A DNA stretch of 64,000 bases from JAVJUV01 sp040220415 (GCA_040220415.1 JAVJUV010000119.1:1-64000); one strand, 5' to 3'; shown: positions 16,699 to 25,205, numbered from the stretch's first letter. The notes: generated by a model from the letters alone, not told the origin. Numbers and translations are program-made.

Positions 16699-16773
16699 GC
16701 CCTTCAGATTCTCGCGACGGAATTCCCTCCCGCCGCCGTTGAACAGGTATCAACGAAGGCAAGGAGACGAAAA

Positions 16774-17280
16774 TTGGATAACTCGACCATGAAAATACTT
16801 GTTGCCGCGCTCGCGATCACGGCAGGTGCCGGTGTTGCGCAAGCACAGGAACGTGGCCCGATGGGCGGCGATATGAACTTCGAGACGCTTGACGTCGACG
16901 GTTCGGGCGAAATCACCGTCGAAGATTTTGAAGCGATGAGGGCGCAGCGCTTTGCCGAATTCGACGCCGACGGCGACGGATCGGTTACGGCGGAAGAGTT
17001 CACCGCACACGCCCAGGCGCGGGCGGCCGGTCGCGCTGCCGAGATGTTTGCGCGCCTGGATGCAGACGGCGACGGCCTTCTCAGCCGTGACGCTCTGGAA
17101 GGCCGCATGGGTCGAACTCCGGGCGAACGGATGCTGTCGCGTTTCGATGCCGATAATTCCGGCGGTGTCAGTGCCGAAGAACTCGAGGCCGCGAAAGAAC
17201 GCTTCGCCGAGCGTCGCGGCAAGTTTCGCGACGGCAAGAACCATGGCGAGGGTCGCGGATGGGGCCGACGCGACAACTGA
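16774..17280 (+). CDS. Exported EF-hand calcium-binding protein
   Basis: 168 residues with a signal peptide (KILVAALAITAGAGVAQAQ) and four EF-hand loops: DVDGSGEITVEDF, DADGDGSVTAEEF, DADGDGLLSRDAL and DADNSGGVSAEEL. All have Asp/Asn at loop positions 1, 3 and 5; the last two end in Leu-containing rather than perfect loops. A periplasmic calcium-binding or calcium-sensing role is likely. The TTG start fits AAGGAG at 16761-16766 (7 nt spacing); the ATG at 16789 is too far from it. It precedes an ECF sigma factor by 55 nt on the same strand and may be part of the same unit. Confidence 0.82.
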   Translation: MDNSTMKILVAALAITAGAGVAQAQERGPMGGDMNFETLDVDGSGEITVEDFEAMRAQRFAEFDADGDGSVTAEEFTAHAQARAAGRAAEMFARLDADGDGLLSRDALEGRMGRTPGERMLSRFDADNSGGVSAEELEAAKERFAERRGKFRDGKNHGEGRGWGRRDN

Positions 17281-17335
17281 TCGCTGCGTCCGCCGGATTG
17301 CTCTGCGGGCAATCCGGCGGTAAGCGGGGACCGGA

Positions 17336-17935
17336 ATGGACGGAAGAGCCGTGGTCGCAGGTTTGGAAGATGCGCCGGATGAGGCGCTGCTCGTGGCTTT
17401 CGCCAATGGCGATGTCATGGCCGGACGGACCTTGCTGGACAGGCTTGCCCCGCGGCTTTACGCCCACGCGACCAGGGTGCTTCGGGACCGGGCCGAAGCC
17501 GAGGACGTCGTTCAGGAAGCCATGTTGCGGCTGTGGAAAACGGCACCCGACTGGAGACAGGGCGAGGCGAAAGTCTCGACCTGGGCCTATCGGGTTGTGG
17601 TGAACCTTTGTACCGACCGGCTGCGCACTAGAGCGCGCAGGCCGCAGGTTGCACTGGACAGTATTGAAGAACCTCACGCGCGTGAAATGTCCGCGGTGGA
17701 ACGCATGACGGATTCGCACAGGAACGCCTCGCTGGACGCCGCATTGGCAGGACTTCCGGATCGGCAAAGACAAGCGGTGGTCCTCAGACACATCGAAGGT
17801 CTGTCCAACCCCGAGATCGCGACGATCATGGACATCGGCGTCGAGGCTGTAGAGAGTCTGACCGCCCGGGGAAAACGTGCACTGACCGCCGCACTGGCTG
17901 GTCGAAAGGATGAATTGGGTTACGGCGATGACTGA
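17336..17935 (+). CDS. ECF-type RNA polymerase sigma factor
   Basis: 199 residues. Region 2 is visible as DRAEAEDVVQEAMLRLWKTAPDW with VSTWAYRVVVNLCTDRLR. Region 4 is LAGLPDRQRQAVVLRHIEGLSNPEIATIMDIGVEAVESLTARGKRAL. It directs transcription of a stress or envelope regulon not identified here. Two small membrane-associated genes follow with overlap or close spacing, resembling cnrH-type sigma/anti-sigma clusters. The start at 17336 is the first ATG of the frame; the ribosome site is weak (GGGGACCGGA). Confidence 0.9.
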   Translation: MDGRAVVAGLEDAPDEALLVAFANGDVMAGRTLLDRLAPRLYAHATRVLRDRAEAEDVVQEAMLRLWKTAPDWRQGEAKVSTWAYRVVVNLCTDRLRTRARRPQVALDSIEEPHAREMSAVERMTDSHRNASLDAALAGLPDRQRQAVVLRHIEGLSNPEIATIMDIGVEAVESLTARGKRALTAALAGRKDELGYGDD

Positions 17936-18287
17936 CAAGGAAACTCAAGGGAACAACGACGCCCTGGAGACTTTGTTCGAGACCGCAAGAAGGACCACAT
18001 CGGTCCCGGATGCGGAATTTCTTGCGAAGCTGGCCGCCGACATGGAATCGATGGTTCCAGACCCGCGCCGAATACCTTCCACACAGGCGGATAAACCGGG
18101 CTTCTTCATGAAGTTCCGAGGCTTTTTCGCGGCGTCCGGGCTGACCGGAGCAGCAGCGCTTGGGGTCTGGATCGGTTTCGTGATGCCTGAAGCACTCAAC
18201 ACTCTTGCCGCCGGCTACGACACGAGCGAACCCTTCGGAATTGGAGCGTTCCTGCCGGCCGCGGATCTTGCGGCACTGGAAGAATAG
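17928..18287 (+). CDS. Small single-span membrane protein, possible anti-sigma factor
   Basis: 119 residues; family not recognised. The first 65 residues are polar and helical (LETLFETARRTTSVPDAEFLAKLAADMESM), followed by one hydrophobic segment near 73-95 (ASGLTGAAALGVWIGFVM) and a short tail. It overlaps the sigma factor gene by 8 nt, implying translational coupling. Position, size and topology match small anti-sigma factors of the CnrY type, but no zinc-binding HxxxCxxC motif is present, so the role is inference. Confidence 0.6.
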   Translation: MTDKETQGNNDALETLFETARRTTSVPDAEFLAKLAADMESMVPDPRRIPSTQADKPGFFMKFRGFFAASGLTGAAALGVWIGFVMPEALNTLAAGYDTSEPFGIGAFLPAADLAALEE

Positions 18288-18296
18288 GCCAAGCGA

Positions 18297-18779
18297 ATGT
18301 CGGAACCCGAAAAGAAAAATCGCCGCTGGCTTTTCCCACTGCTGTTCGTCTCTCTTGCGGTGAACCTGCTGATCGCCGGCATCGTGGCCGGATGGATGTT
18401 TTCTCCGAACGCGTCGAAGCGTTCCGAATACGGCACAATCCGGGGATTGGTGGGTGAACCTTTCCTAAGGGCACTTCCTGCTGACCAGCGTCGGGCAATG
18501 ATGCGCGACGTAAGACGCGAGGCACCTCGTATTCTCGAAAGCCGTGAGAACCTGAGGGCTCGTTTCGAGGCGTTTCTCGAAGCGCTTCGTGCCGACCCCT
18601 ATGACCCCTCAATCGTCAGCGCACTACTTCGAGAGCAACGGGAGGTGGCCCTCAGACGGCAGGATATCGGCGAGTCACTTCTGCTGGAGCGACTGGAGGC
18701 CATGTCGCCAGAAGAGCGCCAGACTTATGCCGATGCGCTTGAGAAGTCGTTTACGCGGCTGAGGCGACCGTCGGACTGA
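18297..18779 (+). CDS. Periplasmic sensor-like protein (Spy/CnrX-like, Metal_resist type)
   Basis: 160 residues with an N-terminal membrane anchor (FPLLFVSLAVNLLIAGIVAGW, residues about 13-33) and a helical, charge-rich outer domain with LPADQRRAMMRDVRRE and LEAMSPEERQTYADAL, resembling the repeated helical hairpins of Spy and CnrX. It contains no Cys or His in the outer domain, so classic nickel/cobalt sensing is unlikely. It follows the putative anti-sigma by 9 nt. Its last 29 nt overlap the 3' end of the convergent pleD-like gene. Confidence 0.65.
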   Translation: MSEPEKKNRRWLFPLLFVSLAVNLLIAGIVAGWMFSPNASKRSEYGTIRGLVGEPFLRALPADQRRAMMRDVRREAPRILESRENLRARFEAFLEALRADPYDPSIVSALLREQREVALRRQDIGESLLLERLEAMSPEERQTYADALEKSFTRLRRPSD

Positions 18780-20187
18780 TGGCGACACAATTCCGGCCCG
18801 CATCCTTCGCGCGATAAAGGGCCTCGTCCGCGCTTTCGAGAAGAAGGTCGATCACCGACCGTGTTTCCCCATGCGTTTCGCTGAAGGCCATAGTGTTGTG
18901 TGACGCGGTCCTGGCCGGGAATTTTCGGCTTGAGGAGGTCACGGCGACGCCGATGCTGACCGTGACTTCCAGACTTTTGCCATCTGCCAGGTAGATCGGC
19001 CGGTTCCCGACTCGCATCCGCAAACGCTCGGCCGCCAGTTCCACTTCGGCGTGGTCGGTTTCCGGCAATATCACCAGGAACTCCTCACCGCCATGCCTGG
19101 ACACAAGATCCACTGCCCGCAGATTGTCGCGAATCCGGCTGGCGACCTCTTTCAGAACACGGTCTCCCGCAGAATGACCGACGGTATCGTTGACCGCCTT
19201 GAAGTAGTCGATATCAACCATCATCACCGCCAGGCATCGGCCTGTTTCAAGGGAATGGGTCAGAGCATCCGAAAGATAAATCTCTGCGTAGCGCCTGTTG
19301 AACAGCCCTGTAAGCGCATCCGTAGTCGCCCAGCGGAAACTCTCTTCGGCCGAACGTCGTAGCGTGTCGCTAACCCGCTTCCGCGAAAGAACGGTTTCGA
19401 TCCGATGTGCAACTTCGATCTCGGTCGAGCCTTGCTCAATAACCTCTGCCGCCCCGAGGTTGAGCGCACGCACCGCGATCCCGTAGGCCTTTGCGGGGTG
19501 AACGACTATGACGGAAGACTGGCGCAGGTGACTTCTCATTCGGATTTCCGGAAGGACATCGTCAAGTTCGTCCGACGCATCCGAACCCATATTGAGGATT
19601 ATGGCGTCGGGAGCAGGCCCACCTCCATGGTCGCGCAGCAATTCCTGTCGCGTGAGTCCTAAAATCCGATTGGAGCCCACTTTGACGCGGCTCAAGTCCT
19701 CAAGAGGCGGTGTTCCCAAACTGACACAACTCACGCTTGCGACCGCCTCGAACGGTTTTGCGGTTTCTCGAAATCCGAAAGACGCAGCCGCCACACGGCG
19801 CCGTTCAAGTTCCATCGCCGCCTCCGCATCCCGCAACAGCCCGCGAAGCCGGGCAAGAAGTAGGGCGTCGGGTACGCGCGTCGCCACCATGCCGCGTGCT
19901 CCAGTCGATAGCGCCTGCATTCGGCGCAAAGGTCCGGAATCGTCGTCTCGGCAGAGAACGGGGACATCGCCAGAGCCGATGGCTTTCCGAAGCCGGGTCA
20001 TCATCTGGGCAGGGTCCGCGCCCGAGGTGTTCAAAAGCACGAGGTCAATCGGCGCCGTTGCCATTGCGCCCGCAGCGCATGCGATCCTGTCGATGGATAC
20101 GATATCATACTGAGCCGCCCGCAAGGCCGCCCTCAGCCGAATACGATGTGTCGGGATCGGATCGATAAGCAGAAGCCTCTTCGGCAT
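18751..20187 (-). CDS. pleD: PleD-type diguanylate cyclase with degenerate receiver domains
   Basis: Makes cyclic di-GMP. About 478 residues: two receiver-like domains (about 1-120 and 150-275) and a GGDEF domain (about 300-478). The active site is HGGEEF, preceded by the inhibitory RxxD (RAVD) exactly five residues upstream. In receiver 1 the Asp pair is reduced to IDP and the phosphoacceptor position reads LLNTS instead of LLDxx. Receiver 2 also has Asn (IILNMGSD), as in Caulobacter PleD. Control by phosphorylation is therefore doubtful. The ATG at 20187 gives the usual N-terminus; a GTG three codons earlier is possible. Divergent from the DUF3572 gene. Confidence 0.85.
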   Translation of the reverse strand: MPKRLLLIDPIPTHRIRLRAALRAAQYDIVSIDRIACAAGAMATAPIDLVLLNTSGADPAQMMTRLRKAIGSGDVPVLCRDDDSGPLRRMQALSTGARGMVATRVPDALLLARLRGLLRDAEAAMELERRRVAAASFGFRETAKPFEAVASVSCVSLGTPPLEDLSRVKVGSNRILGLTRQELLRDHGGGPAPDAIILNMGSDASDELDDVLPEIRMRSHLRQSSVIVVHPAKAYGIAVRALNLGAAEVIEQGSTEIEVAHRIETVLSRKRVSDTLRRSAEESFRWATTDALTGLFNRRYAEIYLSDALTHSLETGRCLAVMMVDIDYFKAVNDTVGHSAGDRVLKEVASRIRDNLRAVDLVSRHGGEEFLVILPETDHAEVELAAERLRMRVGNRPIYLADGKSLEVTVSIGVAVTSSSRKFPARTASHNTMAFSETHGETRSVIDLLLESADEALYRAKDAGRNCVAISPTVASAA

Positions 20188-20274
20188 TAGGCTCACTCAA
20201 ATTGTCTAAAATTGCTGTTTCCAGCACAATTCATTTCCCATAAGCGTTAATAATCTCTTGCAATGAGGCCTCGC

Positions 20275-20562
20275 ATGACCCCGCTTTCGCAGGATTCCGC
20301 CGAACTTCTTGCCATCGAGGCCCTGTCTTGGCTGGTCGGAAACGACGATCTGCTGCCCGTATTCCTGGGTGCGAGCGGCGCATCGGAGAACGATCTCAGG
20401 CAACGGGCCAAAGACCCGGATTTCCTGGCTTCGGTCCTCGATTTTCTTTTGATGGATGATGCCTGGATTGCCGAGTTCTGTGCCTCGGCCGACTACAATC
20501 CGGAATTCCCGATGCGCGCCCGCGCGGCTTTGCCAGGCGGTGCGCAGGTAAACTGGACGTGA
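20275..20562 (+). CDS. DUF3572 domain protein
   Basis: 95 residues, cytoplasmic, function unknown. It matches the DUF3572 pattern (AELLAIEALSWLVGNDDLLPVFLGASG, shown here in part, and DPDFLASVLDFLLMDDAWI). The ATG at 20275 is chosen because GAGG lies 6 nt upstream; the ATG at 20263 overlaps that site. It is divergent from pleD, a common neighbour in alphaproteobacteria. Confidence 0.8.
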   Translation: MTPLSQDSAELLAIEALSWLVGNDDLLPVFLGASGASENDLRQRAKDPDFLASVLDFLLMDDAWIAEFCASADYNPEFPMRARAALPGGAQVNWT

Positions 20563-20572
20563 CGGAACGCCG

Positions 20573-21832
20573 TCAGGCGCTTTTCTTGCGTTTTTCGGGC
20601 GCGGGTGTGTTGGAATCGATGAAATCGAGTACCAGAGGGCGAATGTTGCTCCGCCATGCCTTACCCGCAAAAATCCCGTAGTGTCCGGCACCCGGTTCCA
20701 GATGCCATGCCTTCCGGCTGTTTGGCAGTCCGGTCAGAAGATCGAGTGCCGCACGGCACTGACCCGGAGCGGAGATGTCGTCGCGCTCGCCCTCGACGAC
20801 CTTCACCGCAACATCAGAGATCGCCGAGATATCGACCTTCTTCCCCGCGATCATGAACTCATTGCGCGCGATCTCACGATTCTTGAACACCCGCTCCACC
20901 GTCGAGAGATAGAACTCCGCGGTCATGTCCATCACGGCAAGGTACTCGTCGTAGAACTTGTTGTGCTTGTCGTGATCTCCCGCATGTCCCTTTGCCACGC
21001 GAAGAATCTGATTTGCGAATGCCGTAGTGTGCGTCTCGGCGTTCATCGATACGAACGAGGCCAATTGCAAAAGCCCCGGATAAACCATCCGTCCCACGCC
21101 AGCATATTTGAAACCGACACGTTGGATAATGAACTGTTCGAGTTGTCCCATCGTGACGCGGCGTCCGAAATCCGTGACATCGGTTCGTGCCGCGTCGGGA
21201 TCAATCGGGCCGCCGATCAACGTCAGCGTCTGAGGCTGCATGTCCGGCTCTTCCGAAGCCAGATATGCGGTCGCGGCAAGTGCCAGGGGCGCAGGCTGGC
21301 ACACTGCGATGACATTGATGGATGGACCCAGATGCCGGATGAAGTCGCTCAGGTAAAGCGTGTAGTCCTCTATATCGAACTTGCCCTCACTGACCGGGAT
21401 GTCACGCGCATTGTGCCAATCGGTGATCCAAACCTCCGCGTCGGGAAGAAGACTTTGCACCGTCGAGCGCAGAAGTGTCGCGTAGTGCCCGGACATCGGA
21501 GCCACAAGAAGTACGCGCCGCGGCTTGTCCGGCCGTCCTTGTACGCGAAATCGGATAAGATCCCCGAAGGGACGCTTCAACTCGGACTGGACAGTCACTA
21601 CATGGTCTCTACCGTCGGATGCCACAACAGTGTCAATGCCCCAGTCGGGCTTGGCGACCATGCGCGAATAGGATCGCTCTGCCACTTCACCCCACGCGGC
21701 CATCATCTTGAAGGCAGGATGCGGAACGATACCCCAGACCGGATAGGACGCCATTGCCTGAGCGGTGGCGCCGGCCCATTGATTGGTGTTCCGGATCGTC
21801 TCCATCAGGTCGTAAGTCATCATGTAGCGCAT
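20573..21832 (-). CDS. phaZ: Intracellular polyhydroxyalkanoate depolymerase
   Basis: Hydrolyses stored PHB granules in the cytoplasm. 419 residues. The nucleophile box is Cys-based, VCQPAPLALA, as in intracellular PhaZ; the likely catalytic His is in EPGAGHYGIFAGKAW near the C-terminus. The N-terminal segment (PVWGIVPHPAFKMMAAWGEVAERSYSRM) is also family-specific. The ATG at 21832 has AAGGTG 7 nt upstream. It is divergent from phaC with a 130-nt shared control region, the standard Rhodobacterales layout. Confidence 0.92.
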   Translation of the reverse strand: MRYMMTYDLMETIRNTNQWAGATAQAMASYPVWGIVPHPAFKMMAAWGEVAERSYSRMVAKPDWGIDTVVASDGRDHVVTVQSELKRPFGDLIRFRVQGRPDKPRRVLLVAPMSGHYATLLRSTVQSLLPDAEVWITDWHNARDIPVSEGKFDIEDYTLYLSDFIRHLGPSINVIAVCQPAPLALAATAYLASEEPDMQPQTLTLIGGPIDPDAARTDVTDFGRRVTMGQLEQFIIQRVGFKYAGVGRMVYPGLLQLASFVSMNAETHTTAFANQILRVAKGHAGDHDKHNKFYDEYLAVMDMTAEFYLSTVERVFKNREIARNEFMIAGKKVDISAISDVAVKVVEGERDDISAPGQCRAALDLLTGLPNSRKAWHLEPGAGHYGIFAGKAWRSNIRPLVLDFIDSNTPAPEKRKKSA

Positions 21833-21930
21833 GTACGGGCACCTTACGGGTCAGCGCGAGCCAAATCGTCGCTTTGCTGCCAACGGCCTGAAACGCTACG
21901 ATGCCGGTCAACAGTCTTCAGCAAGATTTG

Positions 21931-21942
21931 CTGCGCATGCAA
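21931..21942. promoter_or_regulatory. Imperfect PhaR-like site ahead of phaC
   Basis: CTGC-GCAT-GCAA resembles the CTGC-N3-GCAG motif at phaP but has a four-base spacer and one mismatch. It lies about 20-30 nt upstream of the phaC start. Weak evidence alone; the phaZ/phaC control region makes it worth marking. Confidence 0.3.
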
Positions 21943-21962
21943 AGTATGACGGATAATTATTC

Positions 21963-23768
21963 ATGACAACCAAAGAAACCGAGAACGCGGAAAGACTTGA
22001 GAAGCTGAACAAAAATGTCGCAAAGATCGATGAATTGTCTCAACGTCTGGTTGCCGCGCTCTCGCAGAAAAAACAGGTCAATCCGGGCCTTCAGGCACCC
22101 GGCCACGATCTTTATGTGAAGGCCGCGGCTGCCTATCTGGCCGAGCTGATGTCCAATCCCTCGAAGATTCTGGAGCATCAGGTCAGCTATTGGAGCAAGG
22201 CGCTGGTGCACTACGTCGAGGCACAACAGAATCTCGCGCATGGCAAGCTGGAACCGCCAGAGGACAAGGGGCCGTCGGATCGCCGTTTCGCCAGCCCGAT
22301 CTGGGACGAGCATCCCTATTTCAACTTTCTGAAGCAGCAGTACCTCTTCTCATCCCAGGCAATCGCGGACTCGGTCGGCGATCTGGAGGGACTGGATGAC
22401 GTTGACCGGAAACGCATCCGCTATTTTACCCAGCAGATCGTCGACATGCTTAGTCCGACGAATTTTCTCGGCACCAATCCGGAAGCTTTGGCGCGCGCCG
22501 TCGAAACAGACGGTCAATCTCTGGTGGATGGCCTCGAGAACCTTGTCCGAGACATCGAGGCGACGGATGGCGAATTGCTTGTCACACTGGCAGACAGGGA
22601 TGCCTTCAGGATCGGCGAGAACATCGGCACGTCCGAGGGTTCTGTCGTCTACCGGAACGAACTCTACGAACTCATCCAGTACGCGCCGACCACAGAGAAG
22701 GTGCACAAGACGCCCCTGATCATCTTCCCCCCCTGGATTAACAAGTTCTATATTCTCGATCTCAAACCACAGAACAGCCTGATCAAGTGGATCGTGGATC
22801 AGGGCTATACGCTGTTCGTGGTCAGCTGGAAGAATCCCGATGCCAGCTATCGCGACTTCGGATTGGGGGACTATGTCGAGAAGGGCTATCTCTCGGCAAT
22901 TGAACAGGTCAAGACCATCACGGATGAGAAAGAAATCAACGCGGTCGGATACTGCATTGCCGGAACAACGCTTGCCCTGACGCTTGCCCTGATGAACAAG
23001 CGGGATGACAAGTCGATCAAGTCTGCCACCTTCTTCACGACACTGACCGATTTCGAGGATCAAGGCGAAGTCGGCGTCTTCCTGTCCAATGATTTTGTGA
23101 ATTCCATCGAGGAGGAAGTGAGCAAGGTCGGCGTTCTGGAAAGTTTCATCATGAGCCGAACGTTCAGCTTCCTGCGCTCGAATGACCTGATCTATGGTCC
23201 CGCCATAAAGAGCTACATGATGGGCGAGGCGCCCCCGGCGTTCGACCTGCTCTTCTGGAATGGTGACGGAACAAACCTTCCGGCCTGCATGTCCGTCGAA
23301 TACCTGCGCGGCTTGTGCCAGGAGAACAGGTTCGCCCGGGATGGCTTCGAGATTCTGGGCGAGACGGTACGAATCAACGAGGTGAAAGTGCCGCTGTGCG
23401 CGATCGCATGTGAGACCGATCACATCGCCGCATGGAAATCCAGCTACTCAGGCATCAAGCAGATGGGCAGCCGTTCGAAAAAGTTCATCTTGTCGGAATC
23501 CGGTCATATCGCCGGGATCGTCAATCCGCCTTCGAAGAAGAAGTACGGCCATTACGTCAATGATGACTGGCCCGACGACGCGGAAAAATGGCTTGAAGGC
23601 GCTGCGTTCCGCGAAGGTTCGTGGTGGCCGGAATGGGGCCAATGGCTGAAGGTCCGGTCAGGAAAGTTGGTAGCGGCGCGAAATCCCGGATCGAAAGAGT
23701 CGCATCCCGCCATCGCACCGGCGCCCGGAACCTACGTGGTTGAGACTCCGAAAACCGCAAAGCCCTGA
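21963..23768 (+). CDS. phaC: Class I poly(3-hydroxyalkanoate) synthase
   Basis: Polymerises hydroxyacyl-CoA into PHB at the granule surface. 601 residues, normal for class I. The lipase-like box is GYCIAGT with the catalytic Cys (near residue 334). The remaining triad members are the Asp in CETDHIAAW and the His in SGHIAGIVNPP. The N-terminal PhaC_N domain has the PTNFLGTNPEALARAVETDG stretch. It is followed by the phasin gene after a 131-nt region containing PhaR-type sites. Confidence 0.95.
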   Translation: MTTKETENAERLEKLNKNVAKIDELSQRLVAALSQKKQVNPGLQAPGHDLYVKAAAAYLAELMSNPSKILEHQVSYWSKALVHYVEAQQNLAHGKLEPPEDKGPSDRRFASPIWDEHPYFNFLKQQYLFSSQAIADSVGDLEGLDDVDRKRIRYFTQQIVDMLSPTNFLGTNPEALARAVETDGQSLVDGLENLVRDIEATDGELLVTLADRDAFRIGENIGTSEGSVVYRNELYELIQYAPTTEKVHKTPLIIFPPWINKFYILDLKPQNSLIKWIVDQGYTLFVVSWKNPDASYRDFGLGDYVEKGYLSAIEQVKTITDEKEINAVGYCIAGTTLALTLALMNKRDDKSIKSATFFTTLTDFEDQGEVGVFLSNDFVNSIEEEVSKVGVLESFIMSRTFSFLRSNDLIYGPAIKSYMMGEAPPAFDLLFWNGDGTNLPACMSVEYLRGLCQENRFARDGFEILGETVRINEVKVPLCAIACETDHIAAWKSSYSGIKQMGSRSKKFILSESGHIAGIVNPPSKKKYGHYVNDDWPDDAEKWLEGAAFREGSWWPEWGQWLKVRSGKLVAARNPGSKESHPAIAPAPGTYVVETPKTAKP

Positions 23769-23790
23769 TATTTCAAACGAATAAATTTTG

Positions 23791-23801
23791 CTGCGTCGCA
23801 G
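23791..23801. promoter_or_regulatory. PhaR-type operator 1 (CTGC-N3-GCAG)
   Basis: CTGCGTCGCAG, part of a longer 17-nt palindrome (TTGCTGC-GTC-GCAGCAA, 23788-23804). It lies upstream of phaP. From memory this is the described PhaR target in Rhodobacter, where PhaR represses phasin until PHB is present. Confidence 0.7.
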
Positions 23802-23819
23802 CAAGTCCCCCTTGCAATG

Positions 23820-23830
23820 CTGCACTGCAG
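23820..23830. promoter_or_regulatory. PhaR-type operator 2 (CTGC-N3-GCAG)
   Basis: CTGCACTGCAG within the palindrome ATGCTGC-ACT-GCAGCAT (23817-23833). Its centre is 29 nt from that of operator 1. The AT-rich stretch TGTATATATTTTG immediately downstream could supply the -10 element of the phaP promoter, so binding would block transcription. Confidence 0.7.
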
Positions 23831-23899
23831 CATGTATATATTTTGCACAAGCAGAAGCGGGTCTCCCCGCTGAAGTATAGAGCACATGGAGAGAGACCA

Positions 23900-24346
23900 A
23901 TGGCAAAAGCTACCAACGACTACACCAAGATGATGAAAGACATGCTGGGTGCATTCCCGGTCGACACGTCCGCTATGCAGGATGCATTCAAGACGCAGGC
24001 CGCCTTTGCGGACAAGATGTCGAAAGTCGTCCTCGACGCCGCTGAAAAATCGACCGAGATTTCCGCGAACTGGACGAAAGCAACCATCGGCAAGCTGGGC
24101 GTTGTCACCAACGTCAAGGAAGACCCGGCCGACTACACCAAAGCCATGACCGATTTCGCGTCGACCCAAGCCGAGATGAGCGCCGAGTCGATGGCCGGCT
24201 TCGCCGAAATTGCGAAGAAGGTTCAGATGGAAACCGTCGAGTTGATGTTGGCCGCCGGCAAGGACATGGGCGACGAGGCCACGAAGGCCGTCAAGAAAGC
24301 CACCGACGACATGACCACGGCCGCCAAGAAAGCGACCGCGAAGTAA
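23900..24346 (+). CDS. phaP: Phasin (PHB granule coat protein)
   Basis: Coats PHB granules. 148 residues, rich in Ala, Lys and Thr, almost entirely helical, with no Cys. The N-terminus (MAKATNDYTKMMKDMLGAF) and the C-terminal Lys/Ala/Thr repeats (KAVKKATDDMTTAAKKATAK) are typical of phasin_2 proteins. The ATG at 23900 has GGAGAGAG about 7 nt upstream. Two PhaR-type palindromes lie ahead and a strong terminator follows. The phaR gene expected downstream in related genomes is not present; DUF1330 is found instead. Confidence 0.92.
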   Translation: MAKATNDYTKMMKDMLGAFPVDTSAMQDAFKTQAAFADKMSKVVLDAAEKSTEISANWTKATIGKLGVVTNVKEDPADYTKAMTDFASTQAEMSAESMAGFAEIAKKVQMETVELMLAAGKDMGDEATKAVKKATDDMTTAAKKATAK

Positions 24347-24390
24347 GAGTTCTGATTGCCAACGCCCTCCCTGTTGGCATCATTTTGACT

Positions 24391-24418
24391 GGCGGGCCCT
24401 CGGGCCCGCCATTTTTTT
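24391..24418 (+). terminator. Intrinsic terminator after phaP
   Basis: Nine-base-pair GC stem GGCGGGCCC/GGGCCCGCC with a minimal loop, followed by A and seven T. One of the clearest terminators in the window. Confidence 0.9.
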
Positions 24419-24457
24419 GCCCGCGCACCCACCAACCCGGTGGGTTTTCGCCTTGAG

Positions 24458-24748
24458 TCATTCGTACCCTTCTACGACGACGATCGCGCTGTCCGCGGTG
24501 CTTCTTCGAATGTCCGCCACCGCCTGGTAATCCGGATCGTTGTAAGCGCGTAGGGCCGCTTCATAAGACGGAAACTCGATGACGACATGGCGGTCGTTCA
24601 ACCTGCCTTCGACCGTTTCCGACTGTCCGCCCCGAACGATGAAACGGCCGCCCAATCCTTCGAGTATCGGCGTGTCCTTGACGACATATTCCTTGTACCC
24701 GTCCGGGTCGCGAACCGTGATATGCGCGATGATATAACCCTTCGGCAT
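24458..24748 (-). CDS. DUF1330 family protein
   Basis: 96 residues with a ferredoxin-like dimeric alpha-beta barrel pattern: GYIIAHITVRDPDGYKEYV at the start, then RFIVRGG, VVIEFPSYEAALRAYNDPDYQ and a closing VVVEGYE. The family is widespread and without an assigned function. AGGAG lies ahead of the ATG. It stands alone on the minus strand between the phaP terminator and the exb genes. Confidence 0.85.
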   Translation of the reverse strand: MPKGYIIAHITVRDPDGYKEYVVKDTPILEGLGGRFIVRGGQSETVEGRLNDRHVVIEFPSYEAALRAYNDPDYQAVADIRRSTADSAIVVVEGYE

Positions 24749-24836
24749 CCTGGGCCTTCTCCTTCCTGACTGAGGGCCGTCGGCCCGTGACCGACATTAC
24801 GGGCAGTTACGGGGGGTAACCAGAGCCAGACTGGGA

Positions 24837-25205
24837 TCACCTTGAAACCGTTACCAGTTGGATCGTCGTAACGCCGTTTTCCGCCAGACGTACGGCTATC
24901 CGTGCCAATACCGCGCCGTCCAGTTCCGCGTCGACGCGGATTCGCAATGAACCGCCCGGTATCGCCGTGAAAACATCATCACCCTGCAACTGCCCGTACA
25001 CGAGGGCGCCGTTCGCCGAGATGACAAGAGTTTCGGGGGCCACCGCTTCTGCTTCAATCGCCGCTTCGGGGAGAGTGACCTCGGTGGGGTCGGGGGGAGC
25101 GATCACGGCCGTCATCAGGAAGAAGATCAACAGCAGAAAAGCGACGTTGATCATCGGGACCACACTGTCCCGCACGGGTCGACTATCGTGCGAGAGGTTG
25201 ATCAT
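24837..25205 (-). CDS. exbD: ExbD/TolR-family proton-channel protein, copy 2
   Basis: A stator-type inner-membrane protein of 122 residues. One membrane span (MINVAFLLLIFFLMTAVIAPP, residues about 18-37, shown with the key Asn) is followed by a periplasmic domain. The conserved proton-carrying Asp of ExbD in the span reads Asn here (PMINVAFLLL instead of PMIDVVFLLL), while the sister copy keeps Asp. It overlaps the sister exbD by an ATGA. It works with the ExbB-like protein; a TonB gene does not follow. Confidence 0.82.
   Translation of the reverse strand: MINLSHDSRPVRDSVVPMINVAFLLLIFFLMTAVIAPPDPTEVTLPEAAIEAEAVAPETLVISANGALVYGQLQGDDVFTAIPGGSLRIRVDAELDGAVLARIAVRLAENGVTTIQLVTVSR

Noticed and set aside
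16719..16741. GGAAT ... CGTT upstream of the EF-hand gene as an ECF-type promoter
   Set aside because: The spacer is 13 nt against the 16-17 expected for that class.
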